Below are positions 5,551 to 14,005 of a DNA stretch of 19,968 nucleotides, piece after piece (the stretch's first letter is position 1; every line of letters begins with the position of its first letter). A program made the translations under genes and the position numbers. A model generated the notes under the pieces. That model had not been told where the DNA came from and ran no database searches. It was given only the letters and a program-made list of their open reading frames with translations. The stretch lies in NCBI GenBank assembly GCA_945907055.1, contig CAMDSG010000015.1:1-19968 (forward strand), read 5' to 3'. Origin of the DNA: Bifidobacterium breve. Lineage in GTDB: Bacteria > Actinomycetota > Acidimicrobiia > IMCC26256.

Positions 5551-8500
5551 CACGCCTCGGGCGAATCACTCCCGAAATTTAAGATCGAATCGGCAACGAG
5601 AAACACGACTGCGCTCCAGCCGAGCAGGTGCACTCGCGTAAATCCGAGCGGCCACTCGAATGTCGGCGGTACCCCAACTCGCATCTGACGCCATGCAATA
5701 TAGATACCTGCAGCTGCAAGGCAGACCGATGGCGCTAGCGCCACAAACGCCCGAAGCGGCGGCCACAAGCACGCGAGGAGCACGAAGAGCGCCGCAGCGC
5801 TACCCACCAGAGGGCCTGCTACCAAACTCCCGATAAGAAGAACGCTCGCAACAGAGAATGAAGCCCTAAGCGCCGTCGGGCGTCGTCTCGCGCTCCATGG
5901 CGCTACGAGCACAGCCACGCGATCATCCACCGAGTCTTCCGATGACAATTGGCGCTTTCGAGGGTTCCAAATTGCCAAGATGAGACACGCGAGCACAGCC
6001 AGCACTGAGATAGCCAGCGCCTTGTTAACCACACCCTGAGGCTGCCACTTCATCGTGACTACGAATGATTTAGCGGATGGCGTTACCCGCCACCCGTTTG
6101 CATAGCCATCAACAATTTTGGATACTCCGAGGCTCTCTCCGCCTATCGACGCTCTCCACCCAGCGCTCTGACTCTGCCCAAGTACGATCCAGAGCGGCTC
6201 ACTAGGGGTTGCATTCGTAATCCTCACCCTCTCCCAGTAACGCCCTCTAGATATCACCTGTGTCTCCGCAACTCGCCCAACCGTCGGCCCATCTAGGCGA
6301 TCACCGGCGGTTCGAGCTTGAGCCCCTGGTGAAGGGGTTGCCGCTAAGGCACCTGATCCTGAGACAAGTGAACGCAGATCTAAACGGTCGAGATCAAGAG
6401 CGGTCGTAGTGCCATTTACCGCCAACACCGTATGCCTCCCTGCCCTAAGGGAAATCTCATCGCATCCGATGATTCTTAATCCTCCACGTGAGAGAGCATC
6501 TGAACGCTCCCCTAAAATTGAGATCCTTACTGGCTCTCCATCTATTGACAGCAGGTCGTCCCTGCATGGCGTACTGAACAGCTTGTTCTCGTTGTTTGAT
6601 GCCAAAGAAGGTTGAAGAAGAGTCGCGGCACCGAGTTCGGCAATACCAACCGGCATTACCGACTCGCCTCCGCCATAGAAATCTTTTGTTTTTGTCTCTC
6701 TCACTTCGTCGATAGTCAAACGCAGAGTGCGGCCACTCATAGTCGACGGAAGATTTAGGCGCACAAGAGAGGTTGCGTTCTCTGCCGTCTGGTCTTTAAT
6801 GTCGGGGAGGCTCAGCGGAACCGGATTGCCATCCACGCTGACCGTCACCCTCGTCGGCACTGAGTGGCGTCCATCGGCGACAACCTGCACATCCAAGCTT
6901 GAGATTCTGAGTGGCTTCTGCGAGCGGAACTCGATCCACTGCCCAGTGACACCAACAAAAGGGGTATTCCAAGCAGTCAAGGGGTCACCGTCTATCGCTG
7001 ACGAAGCACGGAACCGGGCATCCCCGGCTAGGTGCTCGCTCTCGGTTGCAGTGACCGTGGATGCCCCTAGTAGCGAATCGATAACAGGGGTAGGGGAAGC
7101 AGGATTAATTCGAGCAACTCCCCCAACCGTAAATGTTCGCGGAGTGGGCAGAACGAAGGACCTTGATAACGCTGACTCGACATTCCCAGCGCGAGGCGGA
7201 ACAGGGGTATTGCGCTCGCGTGTGAGGAGTATCACAAGGTCTTGTTGCGCTGATGCCGCTCCGGCGCGCTCAAGGAGATCAGTAGGAACACGCGTAACCT
7301 CAACAACTCGCAAGGGCGCTGCGACCGGGTCCCCTGAACCAATGGTGACCTCAGAGAGTCCTACGCCACTTAAACCCTCATACGAGAAACGCCTCCCCGT
7401 GCTATCACCATCAACAATAATTTCAATTGTTTTAAATTTCCTCGATGAAAAATCGATGCGCTGCCCAACAGAGGTTCGAGAAGAATCGTCGAGTTCACGC
7501 TTGATCTCTCTCTCTCCATCAAACCGGATTCTCACACTTGTTATCCATCTATTGCGTGGACCCGTAATTGGCTGGGTGAGCGAGAGATGATTCGTCGTTA
7601 TCTGCTTTCTCGCTTCAACGAGAATTCGCTCACCGATTACTGGTGAGAACGCACCGACGCGCCATGCCGTATCAAGGTTGCCATCAAGAGCCATTGCAGC
7701 ACGGTCTTCTGCCGTGTAAGTAATGGGGTTTCCATAGGCAGATGCAACTACCCGCTTAACGCCTTGATGCTCTACGACTGTAAAAGCATCATCTCCTGCA
7801 CCAGGGAAGACATCGAGTCGCGCATCCGAGAGATCTTCTACTAGCGGTTTCTCGCCTGCCTGCTCTGTATAGCCAAGGTTGTCGCGAACCGTGCTCCATC
7901 TACGAGCACGCTTCCTATTCGTATCCGTGATGACCAGCGTTGCACCCTCATTGGCAGCGGCCTGCAACTCTGGGCCGGTCATTGATGCTGCGTACCGAAC
8001 AAGTTGACGTCCATCGATGACTCCACTGGCTGCAGCATCAATGATTCCTTCGCCATCACCGGCGATTATCACTGTGCCTTGGACGCTCTTCGTGCGCACA
8101 ATCGATAGCGGGGATGTAACGCGCACTACTGCTACCGGCGGCGGATCGCCTTCATTCGCCGGGAAGGCGAGTGCCTGCTCATCTATCTGAGGAAAGAACG
8201 CGGATCCAGGAATCTTCGAACCAAATGTGCGTTGTGCCTCTAGTCCGCTCTGAGGGGCCTTGAAATCCCTCCAAACTTGTCGCGGCCTAATGAGGTTGTA
8301 CCTATCCGTCTGCAGGTCATTGCGGACAACAATCTCATTTACTCCGAGCAGGCGCGCAAAAGGAGCAGTGACGATTGACTCGTATAGACCCTCTTGAAGC
8401 CTACGGTCATAGGCATTTAGTAGATCAGCAGCTGCTGGAGTTCCATAGGGAATCAATTCGCGCGCTACGTATGGGCGATCAATGAGCCCAGGTGTAATTG

Positions 8501-9977
8501 GGTCAACAGTGCTACCCCATCGATAAGAACCGAAATCAGATCCGGGGAGCTCCAGCACTCGCGAGTCGAGGGAGCCGTTGTTCACCTCCGCTAAAGCATC
8601 CGACCAATACTTCGGAATCTGCTCCGAGCGCTGGAGGTTCTTCCCATAAAAGGTGCCCTGCCAGAGTGCCGGAAGATTGGCAATAACTAAAGCAGCGGTC
8701 AGCGCGACGCAGATTGCCCCGAGTTTGCTGCGCCCTCGAGCGCTAAGTGATCTGTATGCACCTGAGACTCCAAGAGCCAAAAACACAGAGAACGCGAGAA
8801 CAACAAGTGGAGTCGCTCTACCTGTGCTGCGCAGTGCAAGCCCAAGTGATGAAGTAGTAGCGAACAACTTTAGTACCCCACCAAGTGGGGAGGGATCGTC
8901 GAACGAGTAAGCACCTACACCTATCGTCACCCCAACAAATGCAAGCAGAACGAAATAAGAACGGTGCCGCCACCTAATACAAGTAGCGCAGAGGAGAGCA
9001 AGCACCGGCACAGCAAAAGAGATTGCAATATGTGTAACGCTCTGCGTATACGGAAGAGCGGACTCAATCCACGGACCAATCTTGTCTTGCCCGTAGAAGA
9101 ACCAATACCCCAATCCGCGCAGAACCTCGGGGGCGGTAGATGTCTTAGCTACGGTTCGGACAGTCTCAGTAAATTTGAGAATGTCGATCCCATAGTTACC
9201 CTGCGCCCAAAGCCCTGAGAGCCACCAAAGGGAGGCAGCGGTGGTCAGCGCACCAATGCGTGCCAGAGCGGCGAACATGCGCTTTGCTGAGACTTCTTTG
9301 CTGCCCCACACAGCCCAAGGCAGCCATAGTGCCGGAGCCAAGCCAGCAAAAATTAAAGATGTTGCGTTTACTCCCCCAACAATCTGAACTGTGAGTGCGA
9401 TGAGCGCCGGGTATCTCCATCCGCCCTTTCGTAGAGCCAAAATGGTGAATCCCAGCAACCATGGGAGGCCAGCCCACGGCAAGAGAATCACAGATATGCG
9501 CGCTGCATAATCGAGCAAGTATGGGCTGAGCATAAAAGCCAAGGCTCCTACTACTGCTCCAGGTCCTGTTACGTCAAGGGTTCGAAAGAGGTAGAGCATG
9601 CCTAGGCCGGCTACGAGAATAATCGTGCCGAGCCAGATTCTCTGCGTCAGTGCTCCAGAGGCACCGAGAGCATTTAGGACCCAATAAAAGGGCCCCATCG
9701 GGAACAAGTATCCGATGTTTTGGTGCGTAACCGTTCCAAGCCCAATATTGGGGTCCCACATACTCCATGCGCGCTCCAGGAGTCGACCGACGTCTAGTGA
9801 CAGATAAGACTTAGTATCCGCGGCTACGCGCCCTGGGTCGGAGAGAAAAACTGGGATATAAGAGATCGCCGCAAGTAGGGAGTAGCCAGCAAACCTTCTG
9901 CCGGCACTGGGTCTAGATCGCTCCGAGTTCGTGCCTCTTCCCTCGGGATCTATAGTCGAAATTTCCGGCGATGACAC
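5550..9977 (-). CDS. AftD-like alpha-(1->3)-arabinofuranosyltransferase family protein (GT-C, DUF3367) with discoidin-like modules
   Basis: A 1475-residue membrane glycosyltransferase. The N-terminal part (about 29-440) has many hydrophobic segments and the AftD-type block DTKSYLSLDVGRLL (54-67), then WDPNIGLGTVTHQNIGYL and FPMGPFYW, which is nearly invariant in mycobacterial AftD. Acidic residues of the first outer loop (Asp54, Asp62) are the likely catalytic or donor-binding region, by GT-C analogy. Two discoidin/F5-8C-like carbohydrate-binding modules follow, at about 742-885 (ALDGNLDTAWRV) and 980-1130 (AIDGDPLTAWNT). About four membrane segments close the protein (from about 1310). Length and order match AftD (about 1400 residues), which adds branching arabinofuranose from decaprenyl-phosphoarabinose to arabinogalactan and lipoarabinomannan. 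The GTG start is the only start before the first membrane segment and after an in-frame TAA; its ribosome site is weak. Donor and acceptor in this organism are unproven. Confidence 0.85.
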   Translation of the reverse strand: MSSPEISTIDPEGRGTNSERSRPSAGRRFAGYSLLAAISYIPVFLSDPGRVAADTKSYLSLDVGRLLERAWSMWDPNIGLGTVTHQNIGYLFPMGPFYWVLNALGASGALTQRIWLGTIILVAGLGMLYLFRTLDVTGPGAVVGALAFMLSPYLLDYAARISVILLPWAGLPWLLGFTILALRKGGWRYPALIALTVQIVGGVNATSLIFAGLAPALWLPWAVWGSKEVSAKRMFAALARIGALTTAASLWWLSGLWAQGNYGIDILKFTETVRTVAKTSTAPEVLRGLGYWFFYGQDKIGPWIESALPYTQSVTHIAISFAVPVLALLCATCIRWRHRSYFVLLAFVGVTIGVGAYSFDDPSPLGGVLKLFATTSSLGLALRSTGRATPLVVLAFSVFLALGVSGAYRSLSARGRSKLGAICVALTAALVIANLPALWQGTFYGKNLQRSEQIPKYWSDALAEVNNGSLDSRVLELPGSDFGSYRWGSTVDPITPGLIDRPYVARELIPYGTPAAADLLNAYDRRLQEGLYESIVTAPFARLLGVNEIVVRNDLQTDRYNLIRPRQVWRDFKAPQSGLEAQRTFGSKIPGSAFFPQIDEQALAFPANEGDPPPVAVVRVTSPLSIVRTKSVQGTVIIAGDGEGIIDAAASGVIDGRQLVRYAASMTGPELQAAANEGATLVITDTNRKRARRWSTVRDNLGYTEQAGEKPLVEDLSDARLDVFPGAGDDAFTVVEHQGVKRVVASAYGNPITYTAEDRAAMALDGNLDTAWRVGAFSPVIGERILVEARKQITTNHLSLTQPITGPRNRWITSVRIRFDGEREIKRELDDSSRTSVGQRIDFSSRKFKTIEIIVDGDSTGRRFSYEGLSGVGLSEVTIGSGDPVAAPLRVVEVTRVPTDLLERAGAASAQQDLVILLTRERNTPVPPRAGNVESALSRSFVLPTPRTFTVGGVARINPASPTPVIDSLLGASTVTATESEHLAGDARFRASSAIDGDPLTAWNTPFVGVTGQWIEFRSQKPLRISSLDVQVVADGRHSVPTRVTVSVDGNPVPLSLPDIKDQTAENATSLVRLNLPSTMSGRTLRLTIDEVRETKTKDFYGGGESVMPVGIAELGAATLLQPSLASNNENKLFSTPCRDDLLSIDGEPVRISILGERSDALSRGGLRIIGCDEISLRAGRHTVLAVNGTTTALDLDRLDLRSLVSGSGALAATPSPGAQARTAGDRLDGPTVGRVAETQVISRGRYWERVRITNATPSEPLWIVLGQSQSAGWRASIGGESLGVSKIVDGYANGWRVTPSAKSFVVTMKWQPQGVVNKALAISVLAVLACLILAIWNPRKRQLSSEDSVDDRVAVLVAPWSARRRPTALRASFSVASVLLIGSLVAGPLVGSAAALFVLLACLWPPLRAFVALAPSVCLAAAGIYIAWRQMRVGVPPTFEWPLGFTRVHLLGWSAVVFLVADSILNFGSDSPEA

Positions 9978-10045
9978 GGCACAGAAACTACCCCCGAAAG
10001 CGAGTTAAACAGGGTCAGAGGAGCGTAAGAGTATGGCCAGAAGCC

Positions 10046-10062
10046 GGTTATAGGCCTAAACC
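10046..10062. repeat. Dyad over the stop codon of the GT4 gene
   Basis: GGTTATAGGCCTAAACC is a near-perfect dyad centred on AGGCCT (10052-10057) and covers the TAG stop of the minus-strand glycosyltransferase. It could form a short stem at the message end. No U-run is present, and the AftD-like gene continues 78 bases downstream, so full termination here is not expected. Confidence 0.35.
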
Positions 10063-11276
10063 TTCCTCGCAGTGTTTCGCTTAGTTGCTTCATTGGCCAA
10101 TACCTCAAGGGTGCCAAAGGCTGTGCGCGCCCAGGTAAGGCGTGAAGCATTCTCGAGAGCCCCCTTGGATAGACGGTCTCGCAGACCTTCGTCGCTAATC
10201 ACTCGATCTAGGGCGGCTACTAAATCCTCACGGGCCCTCCCGAGAAGACCACTAATTCCATCCTTAACCGCATCTGAGTGGCCCGCAATATTTGTGGCTA
10301 CGGCAGGGGTTCCACATGCTGCTGCCTCTGTGATGGTCATTCCCCAGCCTTCACGGGCACTAACGCTCGCAAGTACCCATGCACTGCGGTAGAGCGAGAT
10401 CAACGCGTCGTCGCTCACTCGCCCTATCAGAGAGATCCATCCCTCAGCCCCTGCGCTCTTGATCTGGGCTTCAAGCGAGTCGCGCTCGTAACCCTCCCCT
10501 GCTATTACAGCCTCAAGATCGGGTTGTCGCTCCTTAAGCGCAATCAAAACCTCTACGAGCAGATCGAATCGCTTTACCGGCACAAGTCGACCAACCGCTA
10601 CGACAAGAGGCCGAATTGACTTCGCTCCACCGGCAGAGAACTTTGGGTCCACCCCAGGCGGAACAACGTGGACCATACGATCTTTAAATCCGAGATCATG
10701 AACGAGTTCGCGCTTAGAAGAATCCGAGAGCGTGATGATTGGGGTGCGCCGATAGAACTTCGGAGCGATGCTCGACTCCAGAGTTCTCCCCATACCAGCA
10801 ATGCGAGGTGGGAGGGTCATATTCCACATGTCAGCGTGCACGTGGTGAAACCAAGTGACATTTGGGGTACGCGCCCATACCGGAGAGAAGAAGGGCATAC
10901 CGTTCCATATCTCTACCAAACCATCGCGCCCTCCATGCCAACCCATCATCTCGCTAAAGGATGCGCGTGGAAATACCATGTAGCGCCCCGCCTTGCGGAT
11001 CACCCGGTAACCATCTCGCCAAGCCACTTGAGGCTTTCCAGCCGCGAAAGACGTGCGCATGTTGACGTCGATACCTGCGCTGGCCCATAGCTCAGCGACC
11101 CTCGCAGCATGTACCTCTGAACCCCCTGCCTCCGGGTCCTCAAGGTCCCGCCAGGCGAGCATGCTCACCCGCTCCAAGGAGGACGAGCGCGCTAATTCGG
11201 TCATCGAAGCAACTATTGACCCTCTATCGGACTGCTCCATAAATTCAGATCGCTCCATAAATTCAGGTCGCTCCAT
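10056..11276 (-). CDS. Glycosyltransferase family 4 (GT-B fold)
   Basis: A 406-residue cytoplasmic or membrane-associated retaining glycosyltransferase that would transfer a sugar from a nucleotide-sugar to a glycan or lipid acceptor. Seen: N-terminal Rossmann start MLAWRDLEDPEAGGSE (39-54) with the Gly-Gly donor/acceptor loop, VPPGVD (205-210), VVAVGRLVPVKRFDLLVE (225-242), and the GT4 motif E-x7-E in EGWGMTITEAAACGTPAVAT (Glu309 and Glu317). The first 18 residues (MERPEF MERSEF MEQSDR) are an imperfect hexapeptide repeat from an 18-bp DNA repeat, so three in-frame ATGs occur at 11276, 11258 and 11240. The first has a strong site, AGGGGGGAG, just upstream and is chosen. It precedes the AftD-like gene by 78 bases on the same strand, probably in one envelope-glycan unit. 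Substrate unknown. Confidence 0.93.
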   Translation of the reverse strand: MERPEFMERSEFMEQSDRGSIVASMTELARSSSLERVSMLAWRDLEDPEAGGSEVHAARVAELWASAGIDVNMRTSFAAGKPQVAWRDGYRVIRKAGRYMVFPRASFSEMMGWHGGRDGLVEIWNGMPFFSPVWARTPNVTWFHHVHADMWNMTLPPRIAGMGRTLESSIAPKFYRRTPIITLSDSSKRELVHDLGFKDRMVHVVPPGVDPKFSAGGAKSIRPLVVAVGRLVPVKRFDLLVEVLIALKERQPDLEAVIAGEGYERDSLEAQIKSAGAEGWISLIGRVSDDALISLYRSAWVLASVSAREGWGMTITEAAACGTPAVATNIAGHSDAVKDGISGLLGRAREDLVAALDRVISDEGLRDRLSKGALENASRLTWARTAFGTLEVLANEATKRNTARKV

Positions 11277-11288
11277 AAATTCTCCCCC
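11235..11288. repeat. 18-bp tandem repeat at the GT4 start, three units
   Basis: Units begin at 11235, 11253 and 11271. The first two, CTCCATAAATTCAGATCG and CTCCATAAATTCAGGTCG, differ at one base. The third matches for 12 bases and then turns into the polypyrimidine tract that is the ribosome binding site on the minus strand. Each unit carries one ATG on the minus strand, in the glycosyltransferase frame. Confidence 0.85.
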
Positions 11289-11334
11289 CTCATCCCTAAA
11301 TCAATCCCCGGCCATTAGTCTACGAACGCTTGAT

Positions 11335-11360
11335 TGTGGGGCCCGAACTTCACCCCCACA
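11335..11360. promoter_or_regulatory. Inverted repeat in the divergent GT4/methyltransferase gap
   Basis: TGTGGGG (11335-11341) and CCCCACA (11354-11360) are perfect complements around a 12-base loop. The gap 11277-11431 must hold promoters for both divergent genes, so the dyad may be a shared operator. I could not find a convincing -35/-10 pair for either direction; CATAAT at 11376-11381 is a possible -10 for the plus strand. Confidence 0.3.
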
Positions 11361-11431
11361 GCTTCACTCCCCACCCATAATGGATCGCTAGAGACACGGA
11401 GCAGGTTCTGAGACTCACTGGAGAAAGACCT

Positions 11432-12223
11432 ATGGAGGGGAGCACACCAGACTCCCTCCTCGCGTTACACGAAGCCGGATACCGCGAGGTGGCTGCTCGA
11501 CTCAGTGGAGTCCTGGTACTCGATGTCGGGTGCGGAGTCGGGGACGAGAGTGTCACTTTGGCATCAGAAGGCCGGAGACTCATTGGTATTGACTACAGCG
11601 CTGATACCGCAATCCTCGCCGCCCGTGAATGGGGTGTTACCTCAACTCATGGCGAAAAAATAACGACCGCATGCATGGATGGGGGGAGTCTCGGGTTCGC
11701 AGATGCAAGCTTTGACTCGGTGTGTTCTTCTCACATAATTGAGCACTTCACTGATCCTGAACGGCACGTAGCCGAGATAGCGCGAGTCTGCTCGGATACG
11801 GGTTCTGTCTTCGTGCTCACACCGAACAAACCCGCTGATTTTGAGAATCCTTTCCACGTTTATTTGTTCGAGAAGCCTCAGTTGTTCTCAATGCTTCGGC
11901 TGTTCTTCGAGGAAGTAGAGGTACTAGGCCTCGTTGGAGACTCTGAGTTTCAGGCCGATTTCGCGACACGGCGCGCTAGCGGTGACCGCATTCTCAAATT
12001 TGATTTTCTAAACCTGCGCCGATTTCTACCCCGGAAAGCATACGTTTGGATATACGAACATGCTCTTCCCTTGGTCTATCGAGTTCTAGGTTCAAGAGTT
12101 AGCGGTGTCGGTTCTGGTTTAGACCACACTCATCTCTCAATCTCTACAGAGATAGATGACAAGACCCCGGTTCTCTTTGCAGTTGCCAAGCGGCCGCGTC
12201 GACCCGTGCAGTCCGAGACCTAG
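11432..12223 (+). CDS. Class I SAM-dependent methyltransferase
   Basis: A 263-residue soluble methyltransferase. Seen: SAM-binding motif I VLDVGCGVGDE (29-39), acidic end of strand 2 in GIDYS (52-56), and motif-IV region LGFADASFDSVCSSHIIEHFTDP (87-109), as in the Methyltransf_11/UbiE-like group. The C-terminal half (about 125-263) departs from simple UbiE enzymes and probably gives acceptor specificity. Position among glycosyltransferases suggests methylation of a sugar, lipid-linked glycan or glycolipid, which is inference only. ATG 11432 has GGAGAAAG (11420-11427) at normal spacing. The TAG stop lies 12 bases before the TTG start of the next gene, so both are likely in one unit. Divergent from the GT4 gene, with a 155-base shared upstream region. 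Confidence 0.88.
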   Translation: MEGSTPDSLLALHEAGYREVAARLSGVLVLDVGCGVGDESVTLASEGRRLIGIDYSADTAILAAREWGVTSTHGEKITTACMDGGSLGFADASFDSVCSSHIIEHFTDPERHVAEIARVCSDTGSVFVLTPNKPADFENPFHVYLFEKPQLFSMLRLFFEEVEVLGLVGDSEFQADFATRRASGDRILKFDFLNLRRFLPRKAYVWIYEHALPLVYRVLGSRVSGVGSGLDHTHLSISTEIDDKTPVLFAVAKRPRRPVQSET

Positions 12224-12232
12224 AGGCTCTAG
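12220..12232. repeat. CTAGAG-G-CTCTAG dyad at the methyltransferase stop
   Basis: A perfect inverted repeat with 6-base arms and one central base overlaps the TAG stop of the methyltransferase. It also contains the AGAGG (12222-12226) that serves as ribosome binding site for the following TTG start. If folded or protein-bound it could affect translation of the downstream gene. Confidence 0.4.
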
Positions 12233-12235
12233 AGG

Positions 12236-13972
12236 TTGAGCAACCGCACCGATGCATCATCACCGATGGTGAATACCAGTCGGCAATCGCATACTGGCGC
12301 ATGGGTTGTTGCTGTCATTCTGATTCTCGTCTATGCACTTCCACTACGCGGACTACTTAGAAGTCAAGGCCCTCCCATGGAGGAGGGGTTCATGCTTGCG
12401 TTTCCGGAGTTTGTGTTAAACGGACTTAGACCCAACCGCGACTTCCTCCACCTCTACGGCCCTGGGAGCCTCTGGGCCCTTGCAGGAACCTACAAATTGT
12501 TTGGAGTGTCGCTAGCCACTGAGAGGTGGTTTGGTGTTCTCCAGCAGATAGGGATTATCGCTGGTGTCGCAGGGTTAGCGCGTTACTGGGGACGATTGAT
12601 GGCCCTCATTGCAGGTTTACTCGCCATCGCCTTTGTTATACCGCCAATAGGACTCACCGCCCTCGCTTGGGATGGCGCCGTCGCACTCCTTGTATTGGGT
12701 TTGCTCTGCGGACTCGAGGGGCGCAGGCGCGTATTGAATGTTGGCACTGCATTAAAATTCTCATTCGCAGGGGGTCTATTAATAGGGCTTGGACTCACGT
12801 TTAGGCCTGATCTGATAATTGCAGCGACGCTCGGAGGTCTCTGCGCATCATGGGGGCTGGGGAACAAATTCTTTAAGAGGATGATCGCAGGGGCCGCTAT
12901 CGGAGTCTCGCCTTACATTCTCCATCTTTTTTTATCTGGCCCCATGAACGTCATACGGGGCATGGTGTTAGATCCCGTCTTCAAACTTCGAGGAGGGCGT
13001 CGGCTCCCCATTCCGCCCTCTTGGAGTCAGTTCGACAGCGTGCTGCAGCGTGTCGGTGCCGAACAGTTACCTCGCTGGCCGTCTCCTATCTCTAGCCCGG
13101 CGCAACTAGCACTTTGGTTCTGGGTACTTATCTTCTCGGTATTCTTCATACTCGGCGTATCTATCTGGAGCATTCGTAGGGATCCTGCTCGCTTCAACGC
13201 TCGCGCTCTGTTGGCAATCGGAGCAATGTCCCTTGGGATGCTTCCACAGGCCATCCAACGCGCTGACTCTGCTCATCTCTCATGGGTGAGTTGCGTTCCC
13301 CTCGCATTTCTTCCAATTGCAGTACTCGAGTTGAACCATCTTCTACGCCCTAAAAAGAACAATCGCAGAGGGCTGCTACTCGGCGTTACTACGGCTGCAC
13401 TGCTGATATTCGCAGTCACACCTCACTTCACCGCCCGAATTTATGCTGATTACAGCGCACAATCCTTCGGGTACCGTCGCACAGCTGTACCGATTACTCA
13501 CCATGGGCGCCTCTTCTATTATGGCCGCCCCGAGGTACAAGGAGCCGCAGAGGCCCTACTCGCTCGTATCGACTCCATCTCAAAACCAGGGGATCGACTC
13601 TTCGTAGGAACAGCTGATCTCCGCAGAACGCCGTACTCAGATGCCTACCTCTATTACTTGCTTCCCTGGCTTACACCCGCAACCTATTTCGTAGAGATGG
13701 ACCCTGGGATGGCGAATGCCGAGGATTCACGCATGCCATCCGACCTCGCATCTGCCGATGTAGTCGTGCTGTCTTCTATTTGGAAGGATTGGTCGGAGCC
13801 GAATACCTCTGTTGATTTTGGAAGCCTTAAATCTACAAAGGTATTAGTGCGAGACTTCTGCCTAGACAACTCATTCGGCGGCGACATTTATGAGCTCTAC
13901 ACTCGTCGCCCAAAGAACGGAGAATGTCTACCGGGGACGACAACTCCTACGCTCCCTCCGCTCGAGGGGTAA
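12236..13972 (+). CDS. Multi-pass membrane protein, probable GT-C glycosyltransferase
   Basis: A 578-residue polytopic membrane protein. The first membrane segment is about 23-42. A long first outer loop follows with GPPMEEGFMLAFPE (45-58) and PNRDFLHLYGPGSLW (66-80), then about nine further hydrophobic stretches to about residue 400, and a soluble C-terminal part (about 400-578, containing PGDRLFVGTADLRRTPYSDAYLYYLLPW). This layout, with acidic residues (Glu49/Glu50) early in loop 1 and a soluble C-terminal domain, is that of GT-C enzymes such as GT39/ArnT relatives, which take sugar from a polyprenyl phosphate on the outer face. I recognise no exact named family, so sugar and acceptor are unknown. 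Start is TTG with AGAGG nine bases upstream; an in-frame ATG at 12266 is an alternative. It follows the methyltransferase closely. Confidence 0.8.
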   Translation: MSNRTDASSPMVNTSRQSHTGAWVVAVILILVYALPLRGLLRSQGPPMEEGFMLAFPEFVLNGLRPNRDFLHLYGPGSLWALAGTYKLFGVSLATERWFGVLQQIGIIAGVAGLARYWGRLMALIAGLLAIAFVIPPIGLTALAWDGAVALLVLGLLCGLEGRRRVLNVGTALKFSFAGGLLIGLGLTFRPDLIIAATLGGLCASWGLGNKFFKRMIAGAAIGVSPYILHLFLSGPMNVIRGMVLDPVFKLRGGRRLPIPPSWSQFDSVLQRVGAEQLPRWPSPISSPAQLALWFWVLIFSVFFILGVSIWSIRRDPARFNARALLAIGAMSLGMLPQAIQRADSAHLSWVSCVPLAFLPIAVLELNHLLRPKKNNRRGLLLGVTTAALLIFAVTPHFTARIYADYSAQSFGYRRTAVPITHHGRLFYYGRPEVQGAAEALLARIDSISKPGDRLFVGTADLRRTPYSDAYLYYLLPWLTPATYFVEMDPGMANAEDSRMPSDLASADVVVLSSIWKDWSEPNTSVDFGSLKSTKVLVRDFCLDNSFGGDIYELYTRRPKNGECLPGTTTPTLPPLEG

Positions 13973-14005
13973 GCGGATCCGCCGTCGAGATTTAGTACGT
14001 ACTAA
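13973..14005. terminator. Candidate bidirectional terminator: two palindromes between convergent genes
   Basis: GCGGATCCGC (13973-13982) starts right after the TAA of the plus-strand gene, and TTAGTACGTACTAA (13992-14005) overlaps the TAG of the minus-strand gene. The second can fold as a 5-bp stem with an ACGT loop. No clear U-run follows on either strand, so termination is inferred mainly from the convergent position. Confidence 0.35.

Noticed and set aside
6727..7590. Long plus-strand open frame (287 codons) antisense to the AftD-like gene
   Set aside because: Composition is Ser/Thr/Arg-rich as expected for a shadow frame, no family resemblance, no ribosome binding site, and the opposite strand codes for a recognised protein throughout.
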